Origin: Taeniopygia guttata
Lineage: Eukaryota > Chordata > Aves > Passeriformes > Estrildidae
Assembly: GCF_048771995.1 (NCBI RefSeq)
Contig: NC_133026.1
Span: forward strand, 60,017,001-60,081,000
Length of the DNA stretch: 64,000 nucleotides
Direction: 5' to 3'
A program made the translations under genes and the position numbers. The notes beneath the pieces were generated by a model that saw only the letters and a list, made by a program, of their open reading frames with translations, had not been told where the DNA came from and ran no database searches. Positions within the stretch are counted from its first letter, which is position 1. Each line of letters starts with the position of its first letter. Below are positions 23,101 through 37,010 of the stretch, piece after piece.

Positions 23101-25689
23101 ACTCTGCCCAAGGACAGAGTGGAGGTACTCCTTCTGCAGATGTAAATCAGTGTATCTGCAAGGTCAGGATTGGGTTTACCACCCACATGACATCACCTGC
23201 TCATACCTTCCCAGAACATCTCACATAATAATCAGAGGTGTGGATCAGCAGTAATGACCACTAAGCAGAGAGGTAAGTATGATTCCTTCAGAACATAACT
23301 AAAGACAAGTTAAAGAGTAGCCACAGCCATGTAACCCCTTGACCTTTGCTGACATTGCCTTGTTCAAAGGTTGGACATGTAGCTTCAGAGGTACAATGCA
23401 ACTTTATTTCCAACCATACAACCCCTCTTGCACTCTGCCACAGCTCAGTTTCAGGATAAAAAAAAGTCAAGCCATTATCTAGAAGAAGCATTTATTTGAA
23501 AAAATTTTGCACTATACACTTAAGAAAGAAAAATCCATGGGAGCTCTCAGTACTCTTCTTCCACTTCACTTTAATAACTATGCCAAGAAGAGCAGGCTTC
23601 TGCTTGGACAGGAGACCAAGCTCTTTAGTTTGTGCTCAAGGCACCCTCACACCAGCCGAAGGTACTGAGCTGCCACAGGTGAACAGCTCATTCAAACACA
23701 CTCAGACTGGGCTCTTCTCTGTGCCTCAAGCACAAAGACAGACAGGGAGCCAGGACTGTACGTGAGGGCACAGCTGACATCAAGGATCGGCCAAAACCAT
23801 TGTTGTATCATTTGCACTCATCATACAGTGACACCCAAGGTGGGCAAGGGGACTGTTGACAGAAGAAAACAGATTGGGGAGAAAAAGCAGAAAACACTGT
23901 CAGGGATATCCACAGGTCTCTGCAAAAGTGATAGCACCTGTGTATGTATGAATGGGGCACACATGTGGAACAGAGGCTGGGGACTATGACAGTAAAACCA
24001 CAAGCACAGAAACAACTGCAGCTACAACTAGCGACTGCCTGGCACAAACCTGACAGAAACTGGAAGCTCTTCAAGTCTGAGATCTAACCTGTAACACAAA
24101 TAATAACTAACTGAAAATTAAAATCTACAAGATCCAAAACTCATGTCAGAAAGGTGCAGCAGGAGCAAAGGCAGCAAGAAGAGACAGGCCACAGAAAAGC
24201 CGCCTCTCTCCCTGCCCTGCATTCTCCTTTTTGTTACATCTGCCCAATATCCACAAGGTTACCATCAGCTGGCAAGGAGAGGAATTCACAAGCAGTTACA
24301 GAGACCCAGGGAGAAACCTGCAAAGCCGATGACTCCTGCAGCAGCCAGGTGGCTGAGAATATGGCACAAAGGTCCTCCTTGCTGATTTGGGCTGCCCTCT
24401 CTACAAGCCATGAGTTTTTCAAATTGTATGACTCAATACCAGTAAAGCTCTGAAGAATAAAGAAGTATTTCAGCTGTTAGTCGTGCTATCTGTTCTGCCA
24501 GTACCTCACTGGAGGCCACAGCAATCACCCAAGTTCTCTCTGTCTGGGTGAGCAGGAGGCCAGGAACACCAAGGCATCAGCTTCCTACTCCTGAAGAAGC
24601 AGAAGGGGCATTCGTTGCTCTTACTATTGACACCTTCCCAACACAATGTGGGGAGGTGCGGCAGGAGGTGAACAGATGAAGGTTGCTGTAGCTGTGACAC
24701 TGAGAGGAAGAAAGCAAAAGTTTGCTCCGCACGAATGCTAACTACAGACTGGCCAGGTCACAAAACACAGCTATTTTTGGAACCCAGTGCAAAAGAAGAC
24801 ACTGAACATCCAAGCCCAGAGCTGTACATAAAGTCAGAGAACACAGTAATTAATGGCAAATCCTTGCATAGCAACACAATACTATTCCTATGTAAGGATA
24901 GCCCCTGTGATATTATGCAATGGAAACCACAGCCTTGAAGGGGTAATGTCTTCACTGAAGGACCCAGAACTACCTTAAGATGCATTTCCTAACTTACTAG
25001 GTTCCAAAATTATATTAACTTTAAAACCCCAAAAATATACTTCAGTGATCCTTGTGGAATCCAATACAATTCACAGATGACTGAGCATCACGTAACATTT
25101 TAAAAGGCTAGCTCTGGGGCATGCTGCTGTAGTTAACTGATCACTGAGAGAAAGACTCAAAAACTTCGCACAGACTTACACATGGATTTAGGCAGCCTAC
25201 TTGCCATACAATAAGGATGTAACAGAATTTCAGCAAGGCAGCACATTGACAATACTTCACCTTTACCAAGAAAGGTTCATTATGTAAACTCCCCAAACAC
25301 ATTAACAATTCTTTGGCAGTATTACTGAGTATGTATGATTTATGAAGAAGAAAGAATCATTCGTTCCAGGTGCCCTTAGGCTGTAAAGGAGATGGGGTGA
25401 GGAGGAAGAGCTGTTCTCAATACGAGAACTAATTGCAAGAATCATGTGCCCACAGATACAGAAGGAAATGTGTGATAGAACCGCCTCCAAAAAGATAATT
25501 GGAAGCATTTCTGCTACAAAAATTCAGCATTGGTGAACGCTTTTCACAAATTCACGTCTGGACAAAACATACTTGGGCTAACTGCAAATGCCCAGGATGT
25601 ACTACCTGATTTCCCCTGAATATCCTTCACTAAATGATCTTATTTATTTTTAGGCTGTTCTGTAGCACTAATTACCATAGTAACTGAGA
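23101..25689. other. Intron segment, no exon or repeat recognised
   Basis: Single-copy intron with frames of fewer than 100 codons and no domain. No transposon recognised. Confidence 0.5.
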
Positions 25690-25860
25690 ACAGCACAATG
25701 AACAATTAATTTATTCATCACAACACCCTTGTTAAGAGGCAAGTATTATCATCATTATATTCTTTCATCATCTAAGAAAAGAAGCGCTGAGAGACAAAGC
25801 CGTTGGTCCAAGGTCATGCAAGCACCACCCAGATTGCTTCAAAGTTCCAGTACAATTTCA
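25690..25860 (-). mobile_element. MIR-like SINE fragment, degraded
   Basis: The plus strand follows the antisense of the MIR core and 3' part: 'ttattcatcacaacaccctt', 'ggcaagtattatcatcatta', 'gagacaaagc', then 'ggtccaaggtcatgcaagca'. The order and spacing match the MIR pattern (CTCACAACAACCCT, TATTATTATCC, GAGGCACAGAG, GCCCAAGGTCAC). It is divergent, as expected for an element that spread in early amniotes. Recognition is by eye. Confidence 0.65.
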
Positions 25861-28800
25861 GCACAACTCTGCTTTTCACCTCATGAGCCACAGGGCAGAG
25901 GTGACAGGTTCTTTTCTGCAACAAAGCAATAAAGCTCAGAAACCTACACATTTTTCCCCACCTCTTTCTACTGGCAGCATCTCCATGGTGTGCCTGTGAT
26001 TTAGGGAGGGCTTTCATTAAACATATCAGCTTTTTCACAGATTGTGAAAAACACGAGAGCCTCTGAAGCACGTATCTCCACAGGCATAGTTCATCCACCA
26101 TGCAGATTACAACTGAGAGAATATATGCATTTTGAGGGACATAAAGCTAACAATAGAACAGCAAAGTAAATCCATTCTTCTCTCCAGAATTACCTGTTCT
26201 CCAGGAACCTTCCCATAAGCCAGGCAACCTACACCCACCATCCTTTCCATTTCATTATTCACAATTGCACAGAAATATTGCAGAAGGAAAGTATTTTATT
26301 TCAGCCAAAGCCTCAGCCAGTGCAAGCTGTCACTGCTCCTTTAGCTTTACCCCAGCCCCTGCCAAGATGAGCACCTTGGTATACACAGTCCTGGGTGCAT
26401 CAAGGCACAGAAACTAAAGCTGAGTGAAACTGTGATATATGAGTCTGTAATATCCTATGAACGAGCACCAGGGGATCCATGTTGACAGCAAAAGAACCTG
26501 CTGTGGATGATCCCGATGGTACACACAGGACAGAACACCAGTTTGTCCTGCATCTGAGGCAGCTGAGAAATCGGTGGTGGATCACAAAAAAAAGAGCCTA
26601 GTTGCAAGGTATGATTCCACAGTATTTACTTATTATTTATTAAGTAGCTCTAGGAAGAGGAGACAGAGGCTGAAAGGTCACCTACAGGAATGTAATGAGA
26701 TGTAATAAATGTCTATTTATGTGTTTGGAGCAAAAACAGATCAGGTGAAAACACCAGCCTTTGAAGTTTAGAGAAAACAGAGAGAGGCTCACATGCTGCT
26801 CCATGTTCCATCTCACATCACCAGCTGCGCTGCTCCCTCTTTTTATCTGCAAACTTTGACATGTCCACATTCCCTACCTCCAAAGACCTTATTTTGGTCA
26901 AATATGACCAGGATAAGCTGCACTTTGTTCCAGAAGCAAACACTTCTAATCACCTGCAACATGCCAGGTCAGCAAACATTTCATCGTGCTGAGGCAGAAC
27001 AGTACAGCTGTTCTGTAGGGTATGTTCATCAGACAGTTTCACATGAGGCACTTGACAAGTGAAAAACATTATCTGAAATTAAAATATTCCACAGAAATAT
27101 GCCCATTTCAGACAGGCAGAGACAGAGAGTGGACAGCTTTCCTGCCTCTCAGCAGCTCTCTGTGCAGGTGATCCTACAGGCCAGGTGATGGGAGCATGAT
27201 CTGCTCCTCACCAACCCAACTCTGATATGTCTGCAGGTTTTTGACGTCAGTTGTCAAGCTATGGTTCTCTAAATCTCCTAGTGCCCCTCTATGCAGGCAG
27301 AGCACCTCCAGGTGCAGCTCTGCCCTGCTAAAAGGAGCGTGATGGTACTTCTCACCATTCCTGCTGCTCTAAGTTTCCTTCTCTCTATGAGGGGTGCATT
27401 AAAGACCTGACTGTGGTCCCAACACATACCACATCTGAAAATTTTCCAGCCCAGGACATAAAAAAGTTCCTCGCATTTTGCAAATAAACAGAATCTCCAG
27501 CATTCAAAGCATCCCAGGGGACGATGTTCATTTCTACAGCCCACTCTGAGCACGATGCTTGCAGGGCCATTAGCACTTTCTCAGTTTTGTTGGCTGCTCT
27601 TAATTATGCCTGACTCACTTCTAAACCCCAGAATGAGAAGAATGAAGGCCAGGTTTTTCCACTACCAAGTGAGAGATCCATTTGCCATTCAAACCAACTT
27701 GGTGAAGAATGGCAGTAGAAGGTGTGATGTGAAAAGAGTTCTACCTCCCAGCCCTGAATAAAAGCAGCACCAGTAGCTATTTATGACCAGGATATAAGGG
27801 GCAACTGGTTAGGTAGCTGGCAAAGATAGATTTAGAAACTGCTTCCCAAACTTAAAGTGAGGTCACAAGTTAAGTCACTGAGGCCAAAATCCTACAAAAT
27901 ATGGGAGGAGCTATTAGTGCTAAATGCACACTCAGTAAGAGCTTTCAAATGCAATGCAACATCCTCCTCCTAAGGGATTTTCACTTACAGCAATATGACA
28001 TACTACTGTGGCATTCAAACTGCTGAGAGAGGCATGAAGCACCTGATCACTTAAATTACAAATTTTACTCTCCCATTAGAGATTTATGCTTCATCTGCCA
28101 TTGATAGAATTTGCCAGATACCTAAATAGAAACTTAATTAAAAGATTCTTCCCTCCCTCCCCTGAGGATCTTGTATTAGATTTACAAAATACACCATCAA
28201 AAAAAAATTAACTTTAAATAAAGCTCAAATGCAGACTTTTCTCACTGATACAGGTCAGTGGGTGACTGAGTCTATTAAGACACTAGTCTATAATTAGAAG
28301 AGAGAGTGTACAGCTCTCCAAGGTCATTGAGTGGATTTTGATAAAACTAGGAAAAAATCTACCTGCCTAGGAGTCCAAACAGTAAGGAAAGGAATCAATG
28401 CTCACATGTTCATACACTGCCTATACAATGCAAAAACTGCAAACTCAGTTTCACACCTACCTCAGGAAACAAATGATCTTTAAATGCTGTGTCTGCTCTG
28501 TGCCCCACCTCATACCCCTCCATCATGTGCTTAACATGGTTTCTGCTCTCTGCACTCATCCAGCACAGCTTCCCTGAGGACACAAGTATGTGATCCACCT
28601 CCACATAGCTGCTCTCAAGGCCTGGGATAGCCTGGGGTTTGTTTGCTTCAAGTGTAGGAAGGGGTTGTTTCCTTTTTTTTTGCTTCAGAAAAAGCGGGAG
28701 GAAAAGCACAATAGATCTAGGGGAGTCAAAGTAATATATCCTTTTACATTGAAATAGATGGAATTAAAGAATTGGAAAATATTTTGTTAAAAGCCCCACA

Positions 28801-31445
28801 ACAATAAGTAAGGAAATTAGCTTTTTTCATACATCATAATTGGTAGAATAAGGTCTGAAAGAGATTAGAAGGGCACAGGGAGCTTTGTCCCTCTTTTTAC
28901 CTTTCTCCTGCAATCCTCTAAGCGGGCACCACAAAGGAGTAAAGCCCCCTGTTTATCAACAGAGAATGAGAAACAGCTGTGCCAACGCCAAACCACCACT
29001 TCAGGAGTTCATCTTCACAAGAGAGGGGAAGGTAGGGGAAGGACAACTAATATGCCTCCTCAAGGTCAATGGCTCTGTCATTTCATAATGCAGACAAATC
29101 ATGATCTTCATGAAGTTTTGGCCTCTGATAAGCACTACAGCTACTCCAGGTCACAGCACTGGTCATTCAGGTTTGCAGATTACACCAAAGGAACTGGAAC
29201 TGATCCAAAAGCTCCTTTCTTATTGGAAACTAATCATTCACCCTGTAACACTCTGTCAACTTGCAACATTAATACCACTCTCGATTCCTGGATTTTGGGA
29301 ATAGTCCAACTCTTACTGCAAATATGGATCACAAGCAGAGTTAGATCAAGCCTGAACTGCATAATATTGATTATTTCCTATTTCATGATTTATCTCTTTG
29401 TCTTTAGACCAGTAAAATCCTCCAAAGAGACGCAGTAGGCTATACCAGATAAATAATTACTTCCAATATTTTTCCAAACCACATGTTTCTACCTGTGACT
29501 ATACACTCCACAAGTTCCAGTTCAGACAAGTTATGAAGCATGTGACCTGATGCTAGCCAGGGAAGTTAATGGGATGATACATGCTCTTGAGGTCAGCTTA
29601 ACATTTACATACTTAACACATGATCCATCAACACCACCAATACAGAACCCGTGCCAGAAGCCACAGGCAGATCAAGGTAATTTCCAGTTGCTGACACTTT
29701 CGTTTCCCCTACACTTCGCTGAAAAGGTGTGATCTGAAGAAACATAATGATAACCTTCCCAAAAGCTGCAACTAAACAAACTGGTTACACATCAACTATC
29801 CCAACCAGCTCCACACAGTCATACAAAGCTCAAGCACCACCAGGTGAAACTGCAGATTAGTGGTGAGACAACAAACTAAGACTAGGAAAGGCTCCTGGCT
29901 CTCTCCATGCCCATAGACATGGGCACTGGCAGGCCCATGACAGAAAAAAGACCCCCAAGGATGGACTTCTAGAATGAAGCCTAGAACAGACTGGGGGGAT
30001 TTGCACCCAGTCTCTCCACCCTATGAACCAGCACTGTTTTCAGACAGAAATAGTCTTGCAGCTAAAAAAAGGAGTGCTCTCTCTCTCTCAAGGGCAATGA
30101 TCAGAACCCAGGTTAGCGCTACCACAACCCTCTCCAGTGGGCTGAGATAAATTACAGTTCTGAGACACTGAGCTCAGAGCTGCTACCCCTTCTGCTGTGG
30201 CAGACACGCTGCAGTGGGGACTGGCAATTGGCTGCTCAAATGCTCAGGCACGGGAAGATGAACTATTCCTGCCCACATTATGTGAAACCTACTGTTGTTT
30301 TCCTTCACAGAGGTGGTACTGAATTCCAAGAGCCACTCCTGTAGCTGCATGAAGTTTATCAGACCTGCCAAGCTTCGTTATGTTGAATTTCATTCTTTAC
30401 AGTGAGTTTGAAAGTTTAGGCCAGACATCACCCATCATACTTCTGCCAGTCAAAATCTGCTTTTGAAACATCCTGGTGTGATAATACCCTCCATTTGGCA
30501 GCACTTAAACTAACAGCTTACAGCATTTTTGCTGTATGAAGGAGTGCAAATGATCAGAAAGGATTGTGTTATGCCACAATAGAGCAAAACAATCAAAGTA
30601 AAGCAAACTGCTTCACACCTCTTAATTTTTTGCTTGGTTCTGCAGTCCTCCCAATGTAACAGCACAACAAATGTAGACAAAGAAACTAGCATAATGCTGC
30701 TAATGCTCAACACATCATCACAAGCCTGATAGTCTATGGCCACAGTGAATCCTAGGCTCATAGGGGTATGGACAATCAAGGCAATATTCTGTAAAAAGAA
30801 GGCTGCTAGTCCCATTTATCTGAAGAAAAGCCTGAAAACATGAACTTCAAATCCCAGTTAGATAGGAACCCCTAAACTTCAGTCTCTGATTTGCAGTCCA
30901 GTCTTGTGATTTCTGCGCGAGAGTTAGAGCTAACTAAAGAAATAAAGTTTTGAGGTGAACAAATTCATTGGCAGTTTCAAATCAAATTATGCAAATACTT
31001 TCTCCTTCAGCAAAAATGGAAATTTCCATTAAGATGTCAGCTCATTTCAACTTCCATTTTAATTTGACTGTTTTCTTTCAGAAGAAACTTTTTATAAGGT
31101 AATGTAAAGGATATACCAAGCTTTTTGTACCAACTCTGGAATAATTTTTCTTCTGATATGGTCAGCGACTGGCTGAGCCAGAAGTGTCTCTCAGACTGCT
31201 CTACTACTCAGTGTGGAATGTTTAAGTCTAGTGATACACCACGACTTTTTTTGCTTTCCTAGTTTAACAAAGGCAAATGAGATACACCATCAGCTGAAAC
31301 TATCAGCTGTAGTTTTATGGAAATGTGCTTTCAACAATTGTGATTTGGCTTTTTTGGCTGTTGGCTTAAAAATAAAATCACAACATGAGGCATTTTCAAC
31401 ATACAAGTTACGTTTCATGATGTGACCAAAAGCTGAAGAGGACGA
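25861..31445. other. Intron segment, no exon or repeat recognised
   Basis: AT-rich intron. It includes a small TACTTA...TAAGTA inverted repeat at 26627-26646. Frames are short and without domains. Confidence 0.5.
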
Positions 31446-31975
31446 TGTGGTTGTTGTAGATGGATAATGAGATGATTGGCTCTCACAATTAAGGGATGAC
31501 TATTGTGTGAATATTAAGAAAAGCTTTAGTGATGTATAGTTATGTTATTTTAGTTTAAATGTCCTCTGTTCTCCCCATAGTTGCCTTCCCCCCACCTCTG
31601 TATTGTTGCCATCAGACAGCCTGGGTTGTCTAAGATAGGCAGAAAGAAGGTGCACATGTGCTCCTTCCATGGGGTAGCTGGGAATGGAAAACCTGGTTGC
31701 CTGGGGGGTGAGGCATGTCAACACCTGACCTCTAATCAAGTTACAAGAAAGCCATCTCCACCCATGCTGACTGACAAACTTTGGGAGGGGCCAGGGTTGG
31801 CTGATGCAACCCCCAGGGGTATAAAAGATAGAGCATCCATCTTGAAGATGAATCCACCACGTGGTACTCATAGTTCACAGCACAGCAAATTTTTCCTTAT
31901 GTAGTCTTTTTGTTGTATTTTTGCCAAGGTTTAATAAACCTTTTAAATTTTCAAAGTGAGCAGTTGTTTGTCACA
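31446..31975 (+). mobile_element. ERV LTR in the RNF152 intron, plus orientation, exact ends uncertain
   Basis: About 530 bases with the internal order of a retroviral LTR: a U3-like stretch, a TATA box (TATAAAAG, 31820-31827), a poly(A) signal (AATAAA, 31933-31938) and an end in TTTGTCACA at 31975. The left end could be TGTGGTTG at 31446, TGTTGTAG at 31452 (which would give a 4-bp TGGT duplication, 31448-31451 and 31976-31979), or TGTGACCAAA at 31421, which pairs with the right end as an inverted repeat. A purine-rich GCTGAAGAGGACGA just before 31446 could be a remnant polypurine tract, in which case a little internal sequence is attached. No retroviral reading frame is seen. It lies antisense to RNF152. 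Confidence 0.7.
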
Positions 31976-32180
31976 TGGTCAATAGGACTGCTGGTTTTTA
32001 CAAGTGTTTCTTGCAAAGGATCTTACAGCAAAAATACAGGTGGTTCACAGATTTCTTAAAATAAAAGTCACACTCATCCCAATGTTCTCCAGCATACATC
32101 CCAAGATCATTAATTACTTTTGAGGCCTTACATCAAAGAAACCTTACCACGCATTTTCAACATGTATTTCACCTTAAATC
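31976..32180. other. Spacer between LTR and CR1, no gene seen
   Basis: About 205 bases of AT-rich intron separating the two mobile elements. It begins with the TGGT that may be a target duplication. Confidence 0.4.
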
Positions 32181-32682
32181 CAGTGTTCATTTCTGGTCCT
32201 CTCACTTAAAGAGGAACATTGAGGTGTGTCCAGGGAAGGGCAGCAGAGCTGGTGATGGGTCTGGAGCAAAAGTCTGATGAGAAGCATCTAAGGGAGCTGG
32301 GGATGTTAAGCATGGAGAGAGAGAGGCTCAGTAGAGACCTTATCACTCTCTAAGATTGCCTGAAAGGAGGTTGTGGTGAGGTGGAGGTTGGGCTCTTCTC
32401 CCAGGTAACAAGTGACAGAATAAGAGGAAATGCCCCAGGTTGCACCAGAAGAGGCTTAGATTAAATGTTAGAAAAAGATTATGCCCTAAAAGGATTGTCA
32501 AGCATTGAAACAAGCTGCCCAGGGAAGTCGTGGAGTCACTGTGCCTGGAGGTGTTTAAAAGATGTGGAAATCTGGCACCTGGGGACATGGTTTAGTGGTG
32601 AACATGGTAATGCTGAGTTAATGGTTAGACTCAATGATCTTAAAGGCTTCTTCCAAACTAAACAATTCTGTGATTCTATCAC
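32181..32682 (+). mobile_element. CR1 LINE 3' fragment, about 500 bp
   Basis: This is the longest CR1 copy here. The order follows the CR1 ORF2 end and 3' UTR: 'cagtgttcatttctggtcct', 'gtccagggaagggcagcaga', 'aagtctgatgagaagcatct', 'gagaccttatcactctctaa', 'cccaggtaacaagtgacaga', 'aacaagctgcccagggaagt', 'ggacatggtttagtggtgaa', and the tail 'aacaattctgtgattctat'. Indels and stops show it is dead. It sits 205 bases right of the LTR. Confidence 0.95.
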
Positions 32683-35600
32683 ATTGAATAGCAGTTAGGA
32701 ACCAAAGAGGTGCCTTAGGGACAGCTCACTAAAGAAGGGAAAAGGAAAACGTCTAGAGTGTTGCACTAGATGAGATTCTCTCAGACATGGTGTGAAAACA
32801 CACAGCTTTTTATGCATATTTGCAAGATCTGACCATTTTCCACTCAATTGAGTTCTTTACCTAATTTCTGTTACAGCATCGTATCTGTGTGTTACAGTGG
32901 CACACTGAACATTGGCAAGCCAATGCACACAACCAAACTGGTGCCAAAGGCACCACACTGACAGCACCCATTTAGGCTTTGACCCACAGATGCAAAATCA
33001 GTGTTAAAAAACATAATCAAAAACTGCCTCTTTTATACTGCTAAAACAAGTTCTTGAGTGGGATGAAAAAAAAATTCAGCTCTGGACCAAGATCTGCTTT
33101 GTGACACAAACTACAATATCTCTTGCTATACAGCCAAAAGGTTTTTGAAATTACTTTACTGACATATTTTTTACTTTTTAGAGTTGAGTCTGTTTTCTTA
33201 ACTATTGCCTAAGCGCCTTCCCTGTCAGGTGTCTTTCAATTGAATAGTTACTGCCTTTGGGGTTTTTTTTTGCCAACCACAGAAACGATACCAGCATTTT
33301 TACTAAAGGAAGCCATAAATTAAAAAAAAATTATTCATATTTTGCCAAATAACAGCATGGATTGGAAAAACAATTTTCTATTTTTTAAACCACTCCTTCA
33401 CACTGTGCTCTCTATTTTTTAAGCCATGAAACCTCTGCCAGTTTCTTTCAGGCCAAGTTTGCAGAACACCTGCCAGAGTGTGTTCTTTGCCAATAAACAG
33501 GATCCATAAGTACCATGATGATTTAAAAAATAATGTAAAGATCAATACAAATAATTAGTACTGTTATTCCTATTATTAACATTCATGCTTCTTTGCTCTG
33601 TGTTATCATCTTCTGGAGCAGCTGCATCTAGAAAAGAGAGAGGTGCCAGCAGGTGGCACGCCAGAATACAAACCATTAATCACCAGGGCTCGCGGGACCA
33701 AAGAAGCCAGTTCTGCTTGGCTGGCCCACTATGCCTTTAGCACCCTTCAGGAGGTTTGGTTTAGGATGATCGTCTCCACCTTCCCTCTCCCAAACAGCAG
33801 GGAAAAGCTCTGCCAGTCTCCCAGCTTTTACCTTGCTGCTGGATGGGATATAGCAGCATGCTGAGATGCACCTTGTGCAGACTTTTCTAGAACCGAGTAA
33901 GGGACACATCCAAAGGACACCCAAAGCACTGAGCTCATTACTCGCTCCCTGACCAAGGGGAGAACTCCCACAGGGCACCTACAGTGGCTTTCCCACCTTG
34001 TGCATGCCGAAGTGCCAGCATCTTGCTGCCTCCCACCACTCTCCTACACTCCTCCCAACACAGAGCTGAAGTAATGCTGGTTTTTACTGCTTTAAGACAG
34101 CACCACCAAGAAAAAACAAACCCCAGCAATTAGGAGACCAGCTCCTTTGTGTTTATTTTTAGCTGTGCCCTACACACACAGAACAGCTGTAGCGCTCACC
34201 TGCATGTCTAGGAAGTGTCACTACAGATGGGTCCCCAAGCCACCAGGTGAAGACACCCACCCTGCTCTGAGCCTTCTGCCTTGCCCCAACACTCACACGC
34301 CTCCCACAGCAGCATCAGTCACACCAGCACTTCTTCCAACCAAACACTGACTGTCAGTAAAGCCTCTATCTAGATGCCTCAGCAGCCAGAAAAAAAAATC
34401 CACCTCAAAGAGCTGTGGAACCCCTGGCCTTTGCATCTCCCACCCAACTCTTAACAGTAATTGCTTATGTTGCTCCTGCTGAAAACACTCCCAATCATTC
34501 AATGTTCAAAATTAGGCCCTTGAAAACACTGTGCAAGTGTTTGTTGATATAAGGAGGTATCCTTAAACCCAGAAGGATTGTGTCGTTCCCTTAGAAAATG
34601 AAATTTTAAAGAAAAACAGTAAGACAGTTGCTTTGCCCAACTCTAGGCATCAAGCACAGCAGTCAACATTTAGAGAGGTAATTAATTGCTTCATTTGACA
34701 AAGATGAAATTTCCATATTGTTCTACCCTGGAAAAATTTAGAGTTTGAAAGTACTGAAGGTTCATACAACTGGGTGGAAAGAAAAAAGCCTGCATTTTTA
34801 TCAGAAGTCTTTATGAATTATCTAAAAGCTACACAAACATGGAAAATAACCAGCCCTCTTACAATAAGCAAAGTATTTACTGCTTAAACTCTCCTTAAAG
34901 GCAAACCTGTACCATAGGATCCATACATCTGCTCATGTGGAAATAGCAGAAAAGATCTGTCATAAAGTAATTTCCTTTCCTCTCCTGTATATGTCAGTGG
35001 ATCAGTGGCATTTCCCTGCCCTCCTCCCTCCAAATTGACCCCAAACATAAATAGGCACAACACTGGAAAAGTTTACGGTCATATCTGTGGATATGAACAA
35101 CAAAGGAAACCAAAGTAATGTGTCCTTCTTGCAGAACAGGTCCCACAATCAGTGCCATGACATCCATTGTGTTTAGGGAACTCCTTTGTATTTAGAATTT
35201 CAAACTCATTTCCTTACAAGCTATAAACATCTTTTTTTTTGATGGTGCACAAGTATCACCCACTGAAAGAGGCACAATGCAGCTCAAGTTTTATGCAGTA
35301 TATGCTCTGCAGACAAGCTTGCTCAAAACATGTTCTTAGAGTAAGTTATCTTTAATACACAAAGATGGGCTGACAGCATGGAAAGAAGAATGAGGAACTG
35401 TTCATGATTACTCTGCCTTCCTAGCTGCTATCTCACTGTAGATGTGGACCATAAAATATTCACCTATGGGAAGACAAATTATGAAGCATAACTTAACCCA
35501 CACACAGAGCAGCAATGAAGTGTAAAACTGTCTGCTTAACACCAGAAGTATTTCCAGGTTCACAGTCACACAGTTGTTGCTCAAAGAACTTACTTGAATC

Positions 35601-36965
35601 TCTTGTTTCCACAGATGTCCCTGAACAGATGCATGGATGCTCTCCTCAATATCCCACCCAATTGATTGGGAAGCAGAACGAAAGGGTGATGAGGCTTCAG
35701 TATTCTCCTTGCTATTAGGTGCCATAAACCTCCATCTCTAGTGAGGACTGTAATTAGTGTGGACTCCCAGGAGTTTTAATGTTGCCAAGCAGCAAAAAGC
35801 AGGCAAGTGCATTCTAAATGGGTTCAGAAAAGCACACAAAATTCTCTGGCACTGACTAGTCAATAGATATGAAAAGGGTCAATCCCTTTGTAATAATGTG
35901 ATTCTGTGAAAATTGGAAGGAAATATCATATATTTAATAGGGGTAAGAGACCAAAGGAGGAACATTAGAATAAAAGCTTCTTGCTTTAAAGACAATAGTT
36001 TTATCTACCTATATTCTTTTTTTCGCTTGATTTTTGCAAATGAGCTCAGATTTTGCAGGCAGACTTTCAGGCGCCTCAAAATAAAGAACACAGGTGCAAG
36101 ACACAGGTGTGAGTTGTACAATTTTAAGAATACAGGCATAAGACCTCTTTTAAGAAAAAAAAAATCATTAAATATTTTCATTCCCATATGTTGAATGCAT
36201 AACTCCTCTAAAGAAAGCAGTAAAGGCCACTGAAATGCAAAGGTCTTTGCTGATGGAAAACTGCTATTGTATATTGCTTAAAATGACACAAAGAAATCAG
36301 CATGAATGCTAGAAAATTAGGACTTTAAAGAAGTGAGCTGAAAAACTCCAACTCAGCATTATATCCTGATTTTAAAAATGCACAAGTACAAGCTATGGAC
36401 CTCTATGTCCCTCTTCATTTGAAAAAGCAACAGTATTATAATTTTATGAAAGGAAAAATTAGTAGATTTGTCTTCTTAAAATTGCCAGTTCATGATCCCT
36501 AATTTTTTTGTTCTCATTTCATAACCACCCATTAACATAGAAGATAAGAAGGTTTTTTTGCTGCAGCTCCTCCAAGAGCTACAACCATGAAGTTCCTGTA
36601 GTTTTGAGATTACATTTCCATGGCCCCTCACCAAACACCACTACTTATTTTTGGGTCACACTAACTCAAAACATAAGGACATAAGGAACAAAAGCCAGTA
36701 TCCCACACAATTCTAACTTTTCTTCAAATAACTCCTCACTACCATAAGTAGCCCAGCTCACAGCTTCTTGTGTCAGGGATGCAGCTGCATCAGGAGAGAT
36801 CTGCACAGTATTTCAGGACTCCAAGAGGTAAATCAATGTGAGAGTCTCTTCCCTAAACTATTTTTGAACATGGGTAAAATAAACTCCTAAAATGCACATT
36901 TTCTTACCAAAATGCTCTTCACTTGTTCACTTTGAAAAGATGTTCAGGAGCACCAGTATGACAGC

Positions 36966-37010
36966 ATGAATTAATTTATGAATTAATATAATTATAAATT
37001 TATACATGAG
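36966..37010. promoter_or_regulatory. AT-rich direct repeat with homeobox-type cores
   Basis: TGAATTAATTTA is followed at once by TGAATTAATATA, then a further TAAT-containing stretch. This may bind homeodomain factors or be plain AT-rich intron. Confidence 0.3.
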
